Program-made: the position numbers and the translations under genes
NCBI RefSeq assembly: GCF_043641665.1
Contig: NC_092193.1
Coordinates: 5,608,001 to 5,672,000 of the forward strand
Direction of reading: 5' to 3'
DNA from: Enoplosus armatus
Lineage: Eukaryota > Chordata > Actinopteri > Centrarchiformes > Enoplosidae
Length of the DNA: 64,000 nucleotides
Notes under the pieces: model-generated
Databases searched by the model: none
What the model was told of the DNA's origin: nothing
What the model saw: only the letters and a program-made list of their open reading frames with translations
Part shown: one piece after another, positions 24,615 through 38,403 of the stretch
Numbering within the stretch: position 1 is the first letter of the stretch
Layout of the letters: every line of letters starts with the position of its first letter

Positions 24615-27600
24615 ATGTATATATGTGTGTGTGTAAGTGCAAGCCCCTTGGGTAAGGAAGAGCAAAGGGAGATTGATTGACTGTGACAGGAAGCAACGTC
24701 AGCACAGCCGGCAGAGAGAGGAGCATATGTCAAGAGGGAAGTGAGGGAGACAATGGAAGAGAAGTCGGCAACTTAAAGTCAGAGAAAAGGGGGTGATAAC
24801 TACACATTTCCACCAAATTAAACTTTTAAAAACGTAATTTTTTTTATTAACTGATCATTCGTCTAGTATATAAAATGTAGCCTGACCGATTTTTATTTTT
24901 ATAGTAAACAAAAAGTTTTGATAAGGATCCCTTAAATGTGGTTATTAAATGATTGTGACTAATATAGACTCCCTGGTCCCAGGTACACCTGTACAATCTA
25001 ATGCAACCCAGTACAACAGCTCTGCCAGAAGTTCCACACTTACAACGTGTTTTTGTTCAAACTTTCTGTGGTGTTCATTCATACTACTATTCCGATTACA
25101 ACTATATAAACTAGAGAAAAGAAGCTGGAACCAGCAAATGTGTCGAACTGTTTCTTAAAAATGACTTCTACAAATACTCTGTTATCAAAATAGTTAATTT
25201 TCTGTCTACCAACAAACTGCTTAAATGATTAACTGACACTGCCCTGAACGAATATTAATAATTTAATACCTACTATAAATATCAATATGAATAGCCTTGG
25301 ATAGAAATCAAAGCCACGAAAAAGGACGCAGCTTCTTCAACAGACGTGCGAGAGGCAGAGAAGAAAAGAATATCAGGCACAGAAAGGAGAGAAGAGCGAA
25401 ACAGCTGAGAGAGGAGCAGACAAGAAGCAAGTGTTTGCTGACCTTCACTGACAGAACCATTCACATCCTACTGCCAAGGACAGGGACTTAGACTCAAGCA
25501 GCCTGCCTCCACTACACACGCTTTGTGTTGCGTATTCAATTCACAAGTAAAATCAATTAACAGCTTCCCACCTGATTGATTGGAGCTAATTAATATGGCC
25601 ACGCAGGATGCTAATGGTCGTTGAGGGAGGTCTGAAACGCCCTGCCAAACACTGGCACTCCAAGGTCAAAACTGCAGCAAATTTATGTGTGCGGAGCCAG
25701 ATGACAGAACAACAGCTATTGTGCACTCCAGAAAACTCCACTGTATTGCCTCGACATTTAAGCCCTCTGCAAACGCTGCAACAGTCAAAGTAGCAGGCGC
25801 ATTATTCTCTCATAAAGCATGTTTTGCTTTTCTAGACAATATCATTTGTAATTATCGAGCACCAGCAACACAGCAAAGCAAATTCTAATTGATATTTGAT
25901 TAAATGGAAGAGCCTGTCGGAGTGGGTTTGGCCGGTGATCCACACAATCCCAACATCCACTACTGGAAAGTGTCAGTGTTGCAGGCTGAGTGAGGGAAGG
26001 GGGATTTGGCGAGTTATGAGAGGGAGGCAAAGCATTAATTTTCTGTGTTTCTATTTTCAATTCTCTGGAGCCATATGGTGTGGCGTCAAGCTGGCAAAAG
26101 AACAAATAACAATTTGACGCCAGCGACCGGGACTCACAGCAGCGAGGGAGGAAAAAAGTAGAATACACTACAGAGTGTGTGGGGAGGGGGGGGGGGGCTC
26201 CTTCTAGTTATTTCCAGAACTTAACATATTGTGATTAGGTGTTGGCAACGTGACGAAATGTGTGAGGTTGGGAAGGGAAGGTGGCAGGAGGAGGGGACTC
26301 ACCCTGTCACTACCAGCGAGACAACTGCCAACGGTGACAGGGCATTAATAAACTCCTCACATGCCCACATCCAAGTAAGCATTCAGGGGAAGTTTGTATA
26401 GAGACACCATACAGCAGAGCCTTATATATCCACTGTCAGTCACTCTGATGACTTTTCTATTTACAAATTGTCGCCTGGTCTACTGGCAAACGGGAAAATG
26501 TTTTTCTTAGAAGATCAACGGAGAGAGAAGATTTGTTTTTGTTGGTGGCGCGACTGAAATCAGCCACAGACCACTTGGGAATATTTTAGACATCAAATCT
26601 TATGAGATTCAATCACATCTAGTTCTTCAGATGAAAACATCTGATCAGCGACAACAAAGGCCGCAGCCACAGTGGCATGAAAGACAAAGATATCTCAGAG
26701 AGCACTGCGCACAATATGACAGCTAATCAAAAAGACGAGAGCTGTCAATAGGCTTTATGGACATTGGTCATTCTGCTGCAGTGCAGATGGATTACGGCGA
26801 GAGAGATGACTCAGTCTGTCAGGACTCCCATCTTCAACCCAGCAGGAGTGCTAGCCGATAATCGAAATCTCTGGCAGGGGTCATCGGGTTGACGAGTGTG
26901 TTTGTGTGTTGTACGTGTGTGTGCATTTAAAAAGAGCAGGGGAAGGGGGTAGATAGAAAAACAAGAAAGAGAGAAAAAGATGTATAAAGATGAATAGACG
27001 GGGGGGAAAAAAGAGACAAAAGAGAGAGTGAGCCAAGATATGAAGCCAAGTAGCAGACGGCGGAGGCTTAATGGGGTGTGTTTGTGTTAGTGAGCGTGCG
27101 AGCTTTCAGTAGTGTGATTTGCTTCTGTGGACTGAAAATTACGGACAGTTTATGGGGCACTCTTATATGAGCAGCGGGCAGTCGTTCTGAAACCTGCCTG
27201 TGTTTGCCAGGCTTTTCAGTCAGTCCTCAGCAATCAATTTCCCAGAGTGCCGCTGGACGTGGAGACCCCTCCTATTTCCCATCACGATACTCAATAAGAG
27301 TCTGACAGGGCTCAGGCCTGTGGTCAGCTTCATTTCTCTGGACCAACTGACTGTAACTCCTTTGTTCACACCAAAGTCGATTTCAGTCAGCAATGTTTCC
27401 AGCAGCGGGACCCGAGGATCCTTCAGTGAAACTTCAGGGTTTTTCTTTTTTCTTTTTTTCTTCTTCACCACTTAAACGGTTCAGCTGGCTCTGACCTTTT
27501 GTATCAACACCAGTAGCTTAATATCCGTCTACATAGTGGAGACGTATAACATCAAATCAAACATCAGCAACTCCAATTCTACTACAGTCATTGAAATCTG

Positions 27601-29635
27601 AACCAGGAGCAGTTCATCTATCCTCAACAAATGACTGACTTTTGATGCCTCTGTGCCTCCATACTAATAAAAAACAGCAAATGTGTCATTTGTACTTCTT
27701 TTTAGGGAAGGGAAGTGGTGACCATTGCTCTGGAAACCCCACAAAACAGCTGCTTTGATCCTCTGCTTTGGCTCTAAAATCAGGTTTGACACTTGTCTTT
27801 AAGCATTTAAAGTGAGACAAATCATTGCTAAATTGTCACATTTCCTCAGTGAAAACATGTTGAATAGTGCCTCTGTTTTCATTTAAAGTCTTAAACCCTA
27901 GGAGGCATTCGCAAGATGACATGAGGTTTAGATAGCGTGCTTATGGCTAAGACCTACTGTATAAAAGATGTAACTCTTGAAAAACACCTTGAGTTGGGAT
28001 GGAATCAGCTCTGTAGTCAAAATGGTCCTTTTTATTGGCTTAAAACGGTAATTTGCGTTTCTAGAATAACAAAATAATTCTAAATGAACATACTACTATT
28101 GACATATTATCGTCCTTATAATCGTGATATGGCGAATGTGTTAGCTTCAAGCTGACAGAGTAACATCATCATTTGGAGTTATGTTTTTATCAACTTGGTG
28201 AATGCAAGCAATATTCGCTCTCTTCTTATATCTCCGTTTTGCTCTCCAATAACTCCTGAGAATAATATCTGGCTCTTTAGCTGCTAAATGCTCCACTATG
28301 TCCACCTGCTATTCTCTGACTTTGTCTGTCTGCCGTTTGGTGCTGGGCAGGTTAAGGCGCAGTGGGTTTATCAGAACATTTATTGCCAAGAACAGCTGAA
28401 AACAACGCTGATGAGAGCCGTGAGAGTGGCTCAAAACATAAAGCTGCGAGCTGAAAAAACAAAACATTGAGCTGAAAGACACTAAAACACAAACCAGCTT
28501 TGGGGAACTGTAGAGGTGGGACATAATTCACTGTGGATTCATCACTACAAGTGACACTTTTTTTATATACAAGTAGAAATTTGATCCATTGTCAATATAA
28601 AAATATTGATTAGAGCTTTAACTAATCTGACACCAGGGCAGAGAATACAAGAGATCAGATGTTGGTTGATTTCATTTAGAATATACAAACTATTTTCTGG
28701 TTGATGCTTCTATTTTGGTACCCTGTATACACAGGCAGGGGCTGGACACAATAACAGAAACGCCTGTACAAGAACATGCCATCCATTAAAAAAACTCTGC
28801 AATAAAAACAACCTTTATGCAGACTTTTCTTTGTTGAAGCTGTCAAAGTGAAATCCAACACAGCTACAGCTCAAACAATTTGTTGAGTTGAAATAACACC
28901 TCTCTGACACAGTCTCAACAAACCTGATTAACTGGCTGTCACGTTAATTTGTCCACTCACAGGATTTTTAAGTATAGGTTTCTCAGAGGCAGCTGAAGCC
29001 CAAATGTAAGCAACACCAATGTCTGCTCTCGCCTGTGGCAAAGATTAATGTGATGTATTTACTTTTCTGAGGCACAAGTTGAAGTACAGAAATAGTATTT
29101 TTAATAGGCTCATAATGGAAAAATCTTACCAGAACGACACAGGACCCAACACAGTCTATTCTGAATGCAGAGCACATGTTCTAAAGGTGCAATGAGGAGG
29201 AATAGGTGTTCATTTGTGAAGGTCGGCCCGACTGAAAGCCACAATCCATTTGGGAATGAGGTGAATGCACAATTTCTCGCCACAATCCTGCCTATCCATT
29301 CTGCTGGATTTCACGGTGGCCCCTCCACACTGAGACCAGGAGGCACTTGCATTTCACACTTAGAGCTGTCACCATGGAAACGACACAAAGAATCTGTTGG
29401 TGGATGTTGCACATAACTTTCTGTGCTGTGTCCAAATTAAGGACGAGCGTGGACACACTTCGAATAACAAACAGACAGGAGCATGAATAAATGGCTGCCT
29501 ACGCAAAAGACATAAAAAGATGACAAACATGAAAACTTTGACAAACGGATGTTAGAAATGTGTGAATTACATTACCATGGGCCTGTTTTTTTTTAGTAGC
29601 CCCAACTGACCCTGGTGTTCGTATGGGTTTCTCAC

Positions 29636-29711
29636 CTGATGGATGATCTCAGACACTGGCAGCTGGTCCACATACGAGTACTTCTCTTTTTGCAGCTCTC
29701 CATTCACAGCA
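29636..29711 (-). CDS. pigk: pigk exon 10
   Basis: An exon of 76 nt: one base completing Thr320, then residues 321-345 (AVNGELQKEKYSYVDQLPV followed by SEIIHQ). This is the luminal stalk before the membrane helix, where vertebrate sequences vary in length; QLPV and IIHQ are the conserved anchors. The acceptor is GTCTTTCAG and the donor GTGAGA. Confidence 0.93.
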
Positions 29712-29863
29712 CTGAAAGACACACAAAACAGCATCCTTTTGGCATTTACCCGAAGTAAGTAAACTGCACTTTGGAAACATTACGTTTTTGTTACGCGAGT
29801 CGCCATTAGTCAGTGATGAAGAAAATCTGCCAGGAAGAGGAACAGACTCCAGTGTTTCTGTTG

Positions 29864-29866
<3 letters not shown>

Positions 29867-29897
<31 letters not shown>
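29867..29897. repeat. (GT)15 microsatellite
   Basis: A perfect array in pigk intron 9, about 155 bp from the exon 10 acceptor. Confidence 0.97.
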
Positions 29898-29900
<3 letters not shown>

Positions 29901-31769
29901 CCGAGGTGTATGATTGACAGATCATTTCAGAGCAGAGTCAATGATATGCAGTGCAAATTCATGCAAATTAACCCATTTTTTCCTCTTGATAAATGAAAAA
30001 GAAATCATCCTGTGGACTCAAAAGAGTCAAAATCATCTTAACAATAATGGATGTGGATCAGAAAGGATCCCCTGTGTATCACTACAAAACTCTAAAGGAC
30101 AACACAAATGGAAAAAAGCATAGAAAACACAATTTTATAGGGATTCTGCACCTAAAATCTATCTTTTGAGCAACCCACTCTCCACCTTTTTACTGTAACA
30201 ATTTTAGAGGTTTTAGTAGAGCTCCAAACTCCCAGCACCCCTTAACTACCCACTGTGCACTCTGCACTTTGGTTCGTTTTGCTAAAACCCAAGTGAACAT
30301 CAATGCAACAATCAATGAACATTAGAGGAAGCTTCAGAGTCAACTTTAATACTAGCATTTGTTGGTGTAGCATTTGTTGAACAGGTGAACAACCACATGC
30401 AGCTAATGTTTGTTCATAATGCTGCACAGCAGATATCAGCTCTCCACAGCACCTCATCCACTAAGATTTTACAAACACCCAACAGCAGTGATGGTGCGTC
30501 ATCTAGGTAGCTCTTGGCCAGTTAAAAGAAATACAAAAGAAACATTCCACTTCAGCTTTAAATGTGGCACCACATCACCTGAATCCACAGAAAACTGTGA
30601 AAAAAAGGCTTCCCAAGAGGGTCAGTAAAAAAAGACAAAAAGAGGCCTGCAGTGGCAGCTACTCTGGATTGCAACGTGTTTCAAACTTGTGCAATCTTCC
30701 TCAGATAATCCAAATAGGCAGTCTGTACTACCAACACTGGGTGGTTATGATAAACATGTAAACATGGTTATGATGTAGCCTTCTCTCTTAAACTCAGCTT
30801 CACGCATTTCACTGTAACACCGTCTGACTCACTATGGACTGAAAAAAAAATGGATGCAGCCAAACTACTCTTTTCTTTTTTTTTTTTATTGCACACACTC
30901 TTAACTTGCATCATAGCATCATAGCAACTTAGCCATCGACAGTTTAGTGAGAGATTCTGGTGTGTTATGCTAGTAGCTTCTAATGTAGCTTCTAGTCGCT
31001 AGCCTCAAGCAGAGATGAGGAGCGAGCTACAGAAGTCTGGTAAGCTCACTTCTTTCTAACTCCACACCACCAGATGTTTTTCAGTTTCAAACTTGTGGTC
31101 TTCCGCCCCAACCGACGCTGACTCAAGTGACATCACTTGAGTCAATTCATCAGACTTCACGCAGCTTCCTGTGGAGCCACAAAAGGCTTTATACAACTTG
31201 GTTCACATGTGCAGTAGTACTCCCCGAGACCCGTAAACAAACTTTGATGTGTAAAAGCAGATCAAAATCAAATGTCAGTTGGGTGAGAGGTGGTACGCTT
31301 GACATTTGTGACAGATTTTTCTAAAACACATCAAAAAAGGAAAAAACAGAAACCTTTGGGTTGCGGAGGAAACCATGCATTTGTATTTAAGAGTTGTAGT
31401 CTACCACTACAACGTAGTAACTTAAGAGGCATATCTTAGTGAGAGAACGTTAAAGACTTAACTGATTACTTGTGTTTTCTAAGCAACTAACAGACTTTCG
31501 GAGTATGTGTGGAGAGAAAAGGCTATCGACACCTGGTTGGAAAACTTTGCATGTGTATCCTTGTATCCAAGGCCGGTATACAAAGATGAATAATCTGATG
31601 TAAGGATGAAACTCTGCTCAGTTCTCAAAGTGAAAGATGGACTCTTCTGGGCCTTTCATTGCTTTAGGAAAGCTGATCCTAAAACATAGGTGAATTGTGG
31701 GAAATAAAGCCAGTTACATTTAAACTATTGCTCTGAGCTACAGCGACTTAACATATATTAATGAAGTAA

Positions 31770-31915
31770 GTTGAGGTTCAGGGTCTTGTTCAAGGACACT
31801 GAAAAAGGTCACTGCATGGCAGTTGATGGATAGACATTAGTTAATGTGAGCCGATGTATTAAACCTGTGACCTTTCAGATCCAGAACTGGTTATCCAGTC
31901 ATAGGGCTCTCCTGC
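31770..31915. repeat. Dispersed repeat fragment
   Basis: It contains GTTCAGGGTCTTGTTCAAGG, then ACACTG; a related CAGGGTTCAATGTCTTTCTC stretch occurs at about 44352. Both resemble one end of a frequent teleost repeat. Confidence 0.4.
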
Positions 31916-34153
31916 TTCCATTGTTGCCCAAAAACGATTAAAAAAAGCACTAATGAGACACACCGGGTCACATGTTCCATCACTGCATGAACAAAGGCAC
32001 TGTGGTTTATTTTGAGTCAATCCCACAAACACTATCCTTAATACTCACTAGAGCACCATATCAGAGTCTCAGAATAGTATCCCAAACAAACACACAATGT
32101 ACTCCTGTTTTATTTTGCTCAACACTACAGTGCCCAGCTGGTTTCGGCTTTATTAGGGAGCCTTTTTAAAAATGAAACTTTATATTTGTGACCTGGTTTT
32201 TTAAAGATTTACATCTTCAGTACGAAGGGGTGTGCGGAAGAAAGAAACAGAGAGTCTGGAAAGTCTGGTATTCAGACGCAGAGAACACCATTGTTGATTT
32301 TGGTCTTTGTGTGGGATTTGTTGACCGTAACAAAAGTACAAAATATTGTCTGCTGTGTCCTGTAAAAGTTGGGTTTGCAAATGACAAGTACAATGCAGAA
32401 AAATGTCCTCAACAGGCTGCTACTGGCTGATTTACTCTGCTTGACCACAGCATTACTTTCCAGTGTCTGCTTTATTCAGTGTTGGAAATCTTCACCAATA
32501 AGTGGTGAATTAAAACTTTTCTATCAAAAATTTTCTGTTTGTTTTGTCACCTTGTACAATCATAACAGAGGAAACTTACAAGAAGACATAGTTAACATAG
32601 TTATGTTGTAACAGAGCTTCAATAGAAATACATGTGACTAAAAACAGAAAAGCAAAGAAACAAAACTGGCAGGTTTGAAATGCTTGTATGCTTCCATTGT
32701 TTGTCTCCAACATCACAGTCTGATGCAGAGTCAGGAAGAACAGTCTCTGCTAAAAGGTCACTGTTGAGTGGAGGTTCAACTGAGTGGCTGTCTTTGGCTA
32801 ATCAAAGAAAGTTCAGGTCAGACAGCTGCTGACAAAGTGGGCCATATCCCCCTGTGAGCCACCATGGCTCTCCTCCAACCACTTGCTGCGTGAGGCAACC
32901 TGTTCTCCTTGTTCTCTTTGTCTCTTTCTTCTCTCTGAGCTACTTTTGCTTTTGCTCCCATGCCCTTCCTGCTTTATTTTCCCGTCTTTATCCCTTCTCT
33001 ATTCAACTCCATTTCTCTGCCCCTTCTCTCTTCCCGCCACGTCTGTGCGGTAGGGCAGAAGTTGCTCTGACAGACAGGAGAAGAGACCGAAAGAAAGAAG
33101 ACAGGCCGGGCTGGTAGGCAGGGAGACGATCTCCTGCTGAGCCCGCTGAGCATGTCACTAAGAGCACCGACGTCTCACCACTGTACATCCCCCCCTCCCA
33201 CCCTCCCCTTTTCACTTAGCACAAGAGATGAGCTCTAATTCAATTCAAACCACTTTCCACTTTATTTTCCATGAGGAGATTTTTGGAGAGGATTTTTCAA
33301 TCCACTCAGCTGATTCTAATGGATGTGACTGCCCCTCCCAACCTCCCGCTCTGGTATCACTGCTGTCTCCAGCTGCCATCTTTAGGTCAAACAAATTTCC
33401 TTTTAACATCTGCTCTACTAATGACCCAAGTACTTTTTGTAGACTCTATCCAGCACTGCAGGTCACAAATTAGATTAAATTTACTTTGCAACTCAATGGG
33501 ATATGAACTTAGCTTTAATTTGATACTTGTTATTATCCAGGGAGCCTTGTAACCCACAGGAAGGCATGATTTGGTCAACAAGCTCCTATGGCTGGAAGTG
33601 AGTAACTACACAATGTCATTACACTGTTAAGCCTATGTATAATGAAGAGGATTGAGGGGGTCCATTAAAACGTCCTCTCCATCAAGTGCAATTCACTTAA
33701 TGGAAGAGCCTGTTCTGAGGGAAAACGGCCGTTCAGAAATGGGCGAGACAAGAGAAGAGAACAAGAGAGGGAAGAGAGCAAGAGGGGAAAGCAAGAAAGA
33801 GAACGAGTAGGAGACGGGATTGAACACACATGTACCCATCTTCTCTAAAATACCCTCCTCCACTTGTCTGAGTGGTCGAATGAGCTGACAAAAGTGGATT
33901 AAAGCAGCACTATATTTAATAACAAGTTGTTTCAGAGGACATCTGTGATCTTTTCTCTGTGGGAACACACGCAGCTCACTACAACCCATTTTCAGCTCTT
34001 ATGAAACGCTATTATTTAACTTTACCGGTGGCGGCCAGACAGGGGTCTCATAAAGATCCAGTGTCTCTCGTTTCTTTTTTTTCCAGATGATCCAGATGTG
34101 TTGGCGAAAGGATTTAACCAAGAAAAGCCTAATTCATATGATTACTGTAAGCA

Positions 34154-34440
34154 GGGCTGCAACTAACGATTCTTTTCATTACTGATAATCCGCCGATTAT
34201 TTTCCCAATTAACTGATTGAAAGATTAAGTGTAAAACGCCCAATAATTAATAAGGGCCTAAGGTGACAAATTGAAATTGCTTGTTTCATCTAACTAACAG
34301 TCTGAAACCCAAAGATGTTCAGTTTACTATCATATATGACAAAGAAAAGCTGCAAATCCTCACAGCGAATGTCTGACAGGATAAATCAATCGTCAAAATA
34401 GTTGTAATAATTAATTATCTAATTATTTCACCGCTGCTCG
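34154..34440 (+). mobile_element. GGGCTGCAACTAACGATT repeat copy
   Basis: It begins GGGCTGCAACTAACGATTC, contains a CAGTTTACTATCATA block, and ends with TCAAAATAGTTG and AATTATCTAATTATTTC, the expected far end of this family. It has no coding capacity. Confidence 0.65.
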
Positions 34441-36770
34441 TAATCCCATCCAGAACGCATGTGTGATGTTTCATCCCACATAATTACAGCCCCAATTACT
34501 AACTGTATTTCAGACACACTTGCTGGATTTTTCCCATAATTTAAAAGTCCAGAGAGACACTTGTATTTCTGCGTTTTTGTGCATTAAGCTGCATTTTCTG
34601 CTGCAGAATTTCATCAGCTCAGCACACCGTTTCAGTGTTGAAAACATTACGAGAGCAAGACCCTGTAAGATTATAAATTGGGCAATTTTAAATGTAAATT
34701 TACTGGTGATTCTGCCATGGCTATTCTGCCTTTGTATAGCCTAACTGTTATCATGTCTAGTGAGCTGCATAAATAATAACATTAATTACATTATTTGACA
34801 AGCATGATAAGCATCATGGTTTTCCTGCAGAATATCCTTGTATACCAAACCTAAAATACTGTCCAGATATATGAGAAGCACAGAAAATATTTTATTACCC
34901 ACCTCCCCATGCAATATTAATCTCGTCCAGCACTTAGTGCTACCGACACACTGTAATGCGATATACAAAATGACGGAAAGTGTCGTTAGCCTCCCTAATA
35001 TCTTTGAACTTTCACAATAGCGTTTTCTATCATTCTTAAAAGTAGCAAGACGCTACTAGTTCTTTGCTGCATCAGTAAACTCCATTAAACATCAAATGAA
35101 TCAGGGGATTGCTAGTTTCTTACATCAGAATTGGAGATAGAACGTCTCTCTCTAGGACTGAATTAGGGCAATAGCCAGCTCGATAGCACCGGTGGTGCGC
35201 TTCTGTGTTCCATCGGGGGTGAGCAGAAGAATGTGTTGGCCCTTATCAATAATAAAGTAAAAGGGGAAGTTGTGCGCAATGACTAACTAGCCTTAGGCCA
35301 AAACAGCCGATGACTAAAATCAGTATGGCAATTGCCTCTAATTACTAATTAGCAGCCAACCGCATTAGATTCTTTGACTATAATACCTCCCAGTGGTTCA
35401 ATTAAATCCCAGCTTAATGAAATTAATAGAAGCGGGAAGCGTAATCATGAATAAAGTTTTAATTTCCATCACAACAGTTTGTAGAGCACCGCAATCTATT
35501 CTTTACCCGCAGCATAATGAGTCAATATATGGAGGACTGTTTGCATTTTGGTGCTTCAGCTGTGTGTTTCATCAAACCCCTGGTGTTTGTCCTTATTATA
35601 GGATTAGTGTGTCTGGGAACTGGCGAATATGAGAAAGCTAAGAAAATGTCACCAGGTACAGAGGATAATGAGCAGAATATGTTGAAGAGTTTGACGGCTC
35701 TCTACAGCCACCTAGTGGCCAAATGTATTCATCACAGCATCCGTCAACCTGATGCAATGAAATAATGTACTGTATTTGATTTGGATGCATTTTGTGCAGA
35801 TCACCACAGGGTAGCGCCACAGATAATCCATCAGAAACACTGCTGCTCACTCAATACCACTTACAAAGAGTTACTGAATTATAGCCTGAGGCCAGACAAG
35901 GAAAACACCCAATTATGATCTTCACTTTGCTGTGAAATAGAGCATTTAGTGCTGGTAGTGATCATAAATAGCAGTAAATACTATCTAAATGAGGTATATT
36001 ATTACCTCAAACGATCATGTCATTGGTCGGCCTTTTTACAATCAGGTCTTAAATCACCTACAGGGTAGTCATAACGTCATCCACTGCGGGGTTTACTCTC
36101 CCAGAAACAGGCCACTCAACACACCATTAGTAGAGAAATCAATATCACTAATGTGAGATGTTCTAAATAGAAATCGAAGTCTAGTTAGTTGGGAAACAAA
36201 CATAAAAAACAATTTGGCCTGCAGCATTTCAATTAAAACAAAGAGAAGCTGACCTCAATTAAGGTTTTTACCTCCAGGCTCTAATCCACCTCAGAAATCA
36301 CATCATGTATCAAGTAACACATTTCCCCCAAGATTACTTGCATTGTAATGATATTTGCAGTAGATTATAATATAATTACATGTTTTTCAGTTCTTCCCTG
36401 TGTATTTGGGCTTTAAAAAAATATTATTAGGTAGTATGAAGGTAAAGTAAAAAGATATTCAAAAAGGTAGAAACTGATTTGTCAAGCCTTGTTGAGAGAT
36501 TGTTTCAGATGGCCTTTAGTAGCCTACCTTAAGTCAGGTTTTAGGACCCTGGAGAAGACACCTACTGGTGTCTCATGTAGAAACCTATGCACACTTAAGC
36601 ATCCTGACTACTATTTGAGATTCGCAACTTTACTTAAACAATACATCCAGATAATCCAAGACTGCAACATACACTATTTGACCGATTTGGCTTTTTTTCT
36701 TCAAAAAGCTGCTTTCCACATTATGAATGCGGTCACCTGAGAAAAAGACAAACAAATAAACTCAGCTTAC

Positions 36771-36943
36771 GTCTGCTCCACCGGCTTGATGGTGTCCGTC
36801 AAGTTGATGGTTTCCATGGTGATCTCGACTTTGCGGACGCTACCAAAGAAATCTGTGATGAGGACGCTTCCTGGGTCCCTCAGAAAAAGGTCAGTACGGT
36901 GGCCCGGAGTGGACACACACTGACTCTTGGGACATACTTTGAA
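36771..36943 (-). CDS. pigk: pigk exon 9
   Basis: An exon of 173 nt encoding residues 263-319 plus two bases of Thr320. It includes FKVCPKSQCVSTPGHRTD and DFFGSVRKVEI, the most conserved part of the C-terminal half of PIG-K. An NLT sequon at residues 309-311 is predicted to face the ER lumen. The acceptor is TTCCCCAG and the donor GTAAGC. Confidence 0.96.
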
Positions 36944-38152
36944 CTGGGGAAACAGATAAAACACAAGCAGTGTATTAGAAATATGCAACTTACACAGGCA
37001 AAACAGCATACACACAGACAAAGTTTGGGCGTCTTAGAACAAAACCAAAGCAAAGTAAATGTAAATATCTACTCATGCTGCTGTCAAGAGCTTCAGCGAA
37101 AAGCATTAATTACATGGTGTCGGTCACTTTTGCCAGCAGAGAGGGGAATTCAATACTCAAGACAGTGTTTATGAGTTTGTATCTCCTACTTTTCATACCA
37201 CAGACAGCAAGCTGCAGCTAGTAGCCAGCAGCATCAAATGCGGCTAGAGCTGCAGTAGGAGGTGTTAAAATATGTGACAGTGTGTGGAGAAGATTAGAGG
37301 CATGAAGCCTGACATTTGTGCATGTCATCGTCAATTACAAAATCTTTCCTTGCCTCGTGTGTTACCACTTGTGGGTTAATCCTCTTAAGTGTGTGTGATT
37401 CGTCAGTGTGTTGTCCGACTGGGCTCTCCATTTGAAAAGAAAAGAAAATCATTAAACCGAGGTGAACGTTATCTCTGTCAGCCAAACAGGACCTGAAAGA
37501 CAGTGGACTGGTGGGGGATTTTGTTGGGAAGGTGGAGGCGATTTCTGTTTCATTAAAGGGCAAGCATTCGGAGATTGGATTATAAAAAGAAAACTGTGGG
37601 AAATCCATAGTATTGATCCTTGATTCCACAAAATAGCACAAGAACAAAGAGTGCATCTTCAGAAAAAGGAAATTGGAAAGAATAATAAGCTTTAGTCAGA
37701 GTGCATTGATTGAGCTCGGACTGAGTGCCATAGTAAGGATTTTAGGTGTTTTGATTGTAACTCCTGGCGAGGAAGAAGAGGCGGTGAGGATGAGGAGTGG
37801 TCCCTGGGGCTAGTGGATCTCTACAGGAGTGTAAAAGATGAAAAGGGAGGTGCTGCTGAGACTGAGCCATGGCCCGGAGCAGCATGTAGTCACCGTCAGT
37901 GCGGACATGTGTCAAAGGCCAACAACCTTAACACAGTATCAGACATTCTGCTTCAAGTGCAGAGTCCTGTGAGCCCTGTGTGACTTTCATCTGGTTCCTT
38001 TAGGACCAGAACCTTTATAACACTAGAGAGAGGAGGAGGGCAGCGCAGGACAGATTGTCGCACCATTAAAAAAAGGTACCAAGCTTTCACCGTCACCACT
38101 CTGCCACAGGAAAAAAATGTATCCTGTGGACACATCTGTTGTTTTGTTGGTC

Positions 38153-38403
38153 TACAACTTACAATTACTTAATAACAATGAATCTAACAAATATTTTTTG
38201 GGTAAATCAATTAATCCTTATTGAGAAAATCATCACAATTTCTCAGAAATCTGTCTGACCAAAATCCAATGATAATCATGTCAGTGTAAAGTACCTAAAA
38301 TAATCAAATCCTCACATTTGAGAAGCTGAATCGACCAAAAACATTTGGCATTCTTGCTTATATCGATGAGTATTTCGACTAAGCGTTTAGTCAATTAACT
38401 GTT
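38153..38403 (+). mobile_element. GCTGCAACTA-type repeat, degraded copy
   Basis: It contains CTACAACTTACAATTACTT, GTAAATCAATTAATCC, AATCAAATCCTCACATTTGA, GAAGCTGAATCG and a final GTCAATTAACTG, in the order seen in other copies. Confidence 0.45.

Larger units (their letters stand above)
19624..29635 (-). other. pigk: pigk intron 10
   Basis: Ten kilobases without a supported exon. Contents: a short CA array at 20397-20426, a LINE-like 3' tail ending near 21287, a dispersed repeat at 22921-23135, an 82-bp GT array at 24532-24613, a G run near 26181-26197 and purine-rich stretches around 26930-27030. Two repeat-poor blocks, about 25553-25935 and 26620-26880, have the look of conserved non-coding sequence. 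Confidence 0.65.
29712..36770 (-). other. pigk: pigk intron 9
   Basis: Seven kilobases with no supported exon. It has a short GT array (29867-29897), a dispersed repeat fragment at about 31770-31915, a purine-rich strand at 33735-33815, one copy of the GGGCTGCAACTAACGATT-type repeat at 34154-34440, and an AT-rich, repeat-poor block at about 34990-35500 rich in TAATTA/AATTAG words. Confidence 0.65.

Noticed and set aside
25901..33715. A shared 15-base word (AATGGAAGAGCCTGT) in two regulatory-looking blocks of pigk introns
   Set aside because: A few 15-base matches are expected by chance across all pairs in 64 kb, and flanking bases do not align.
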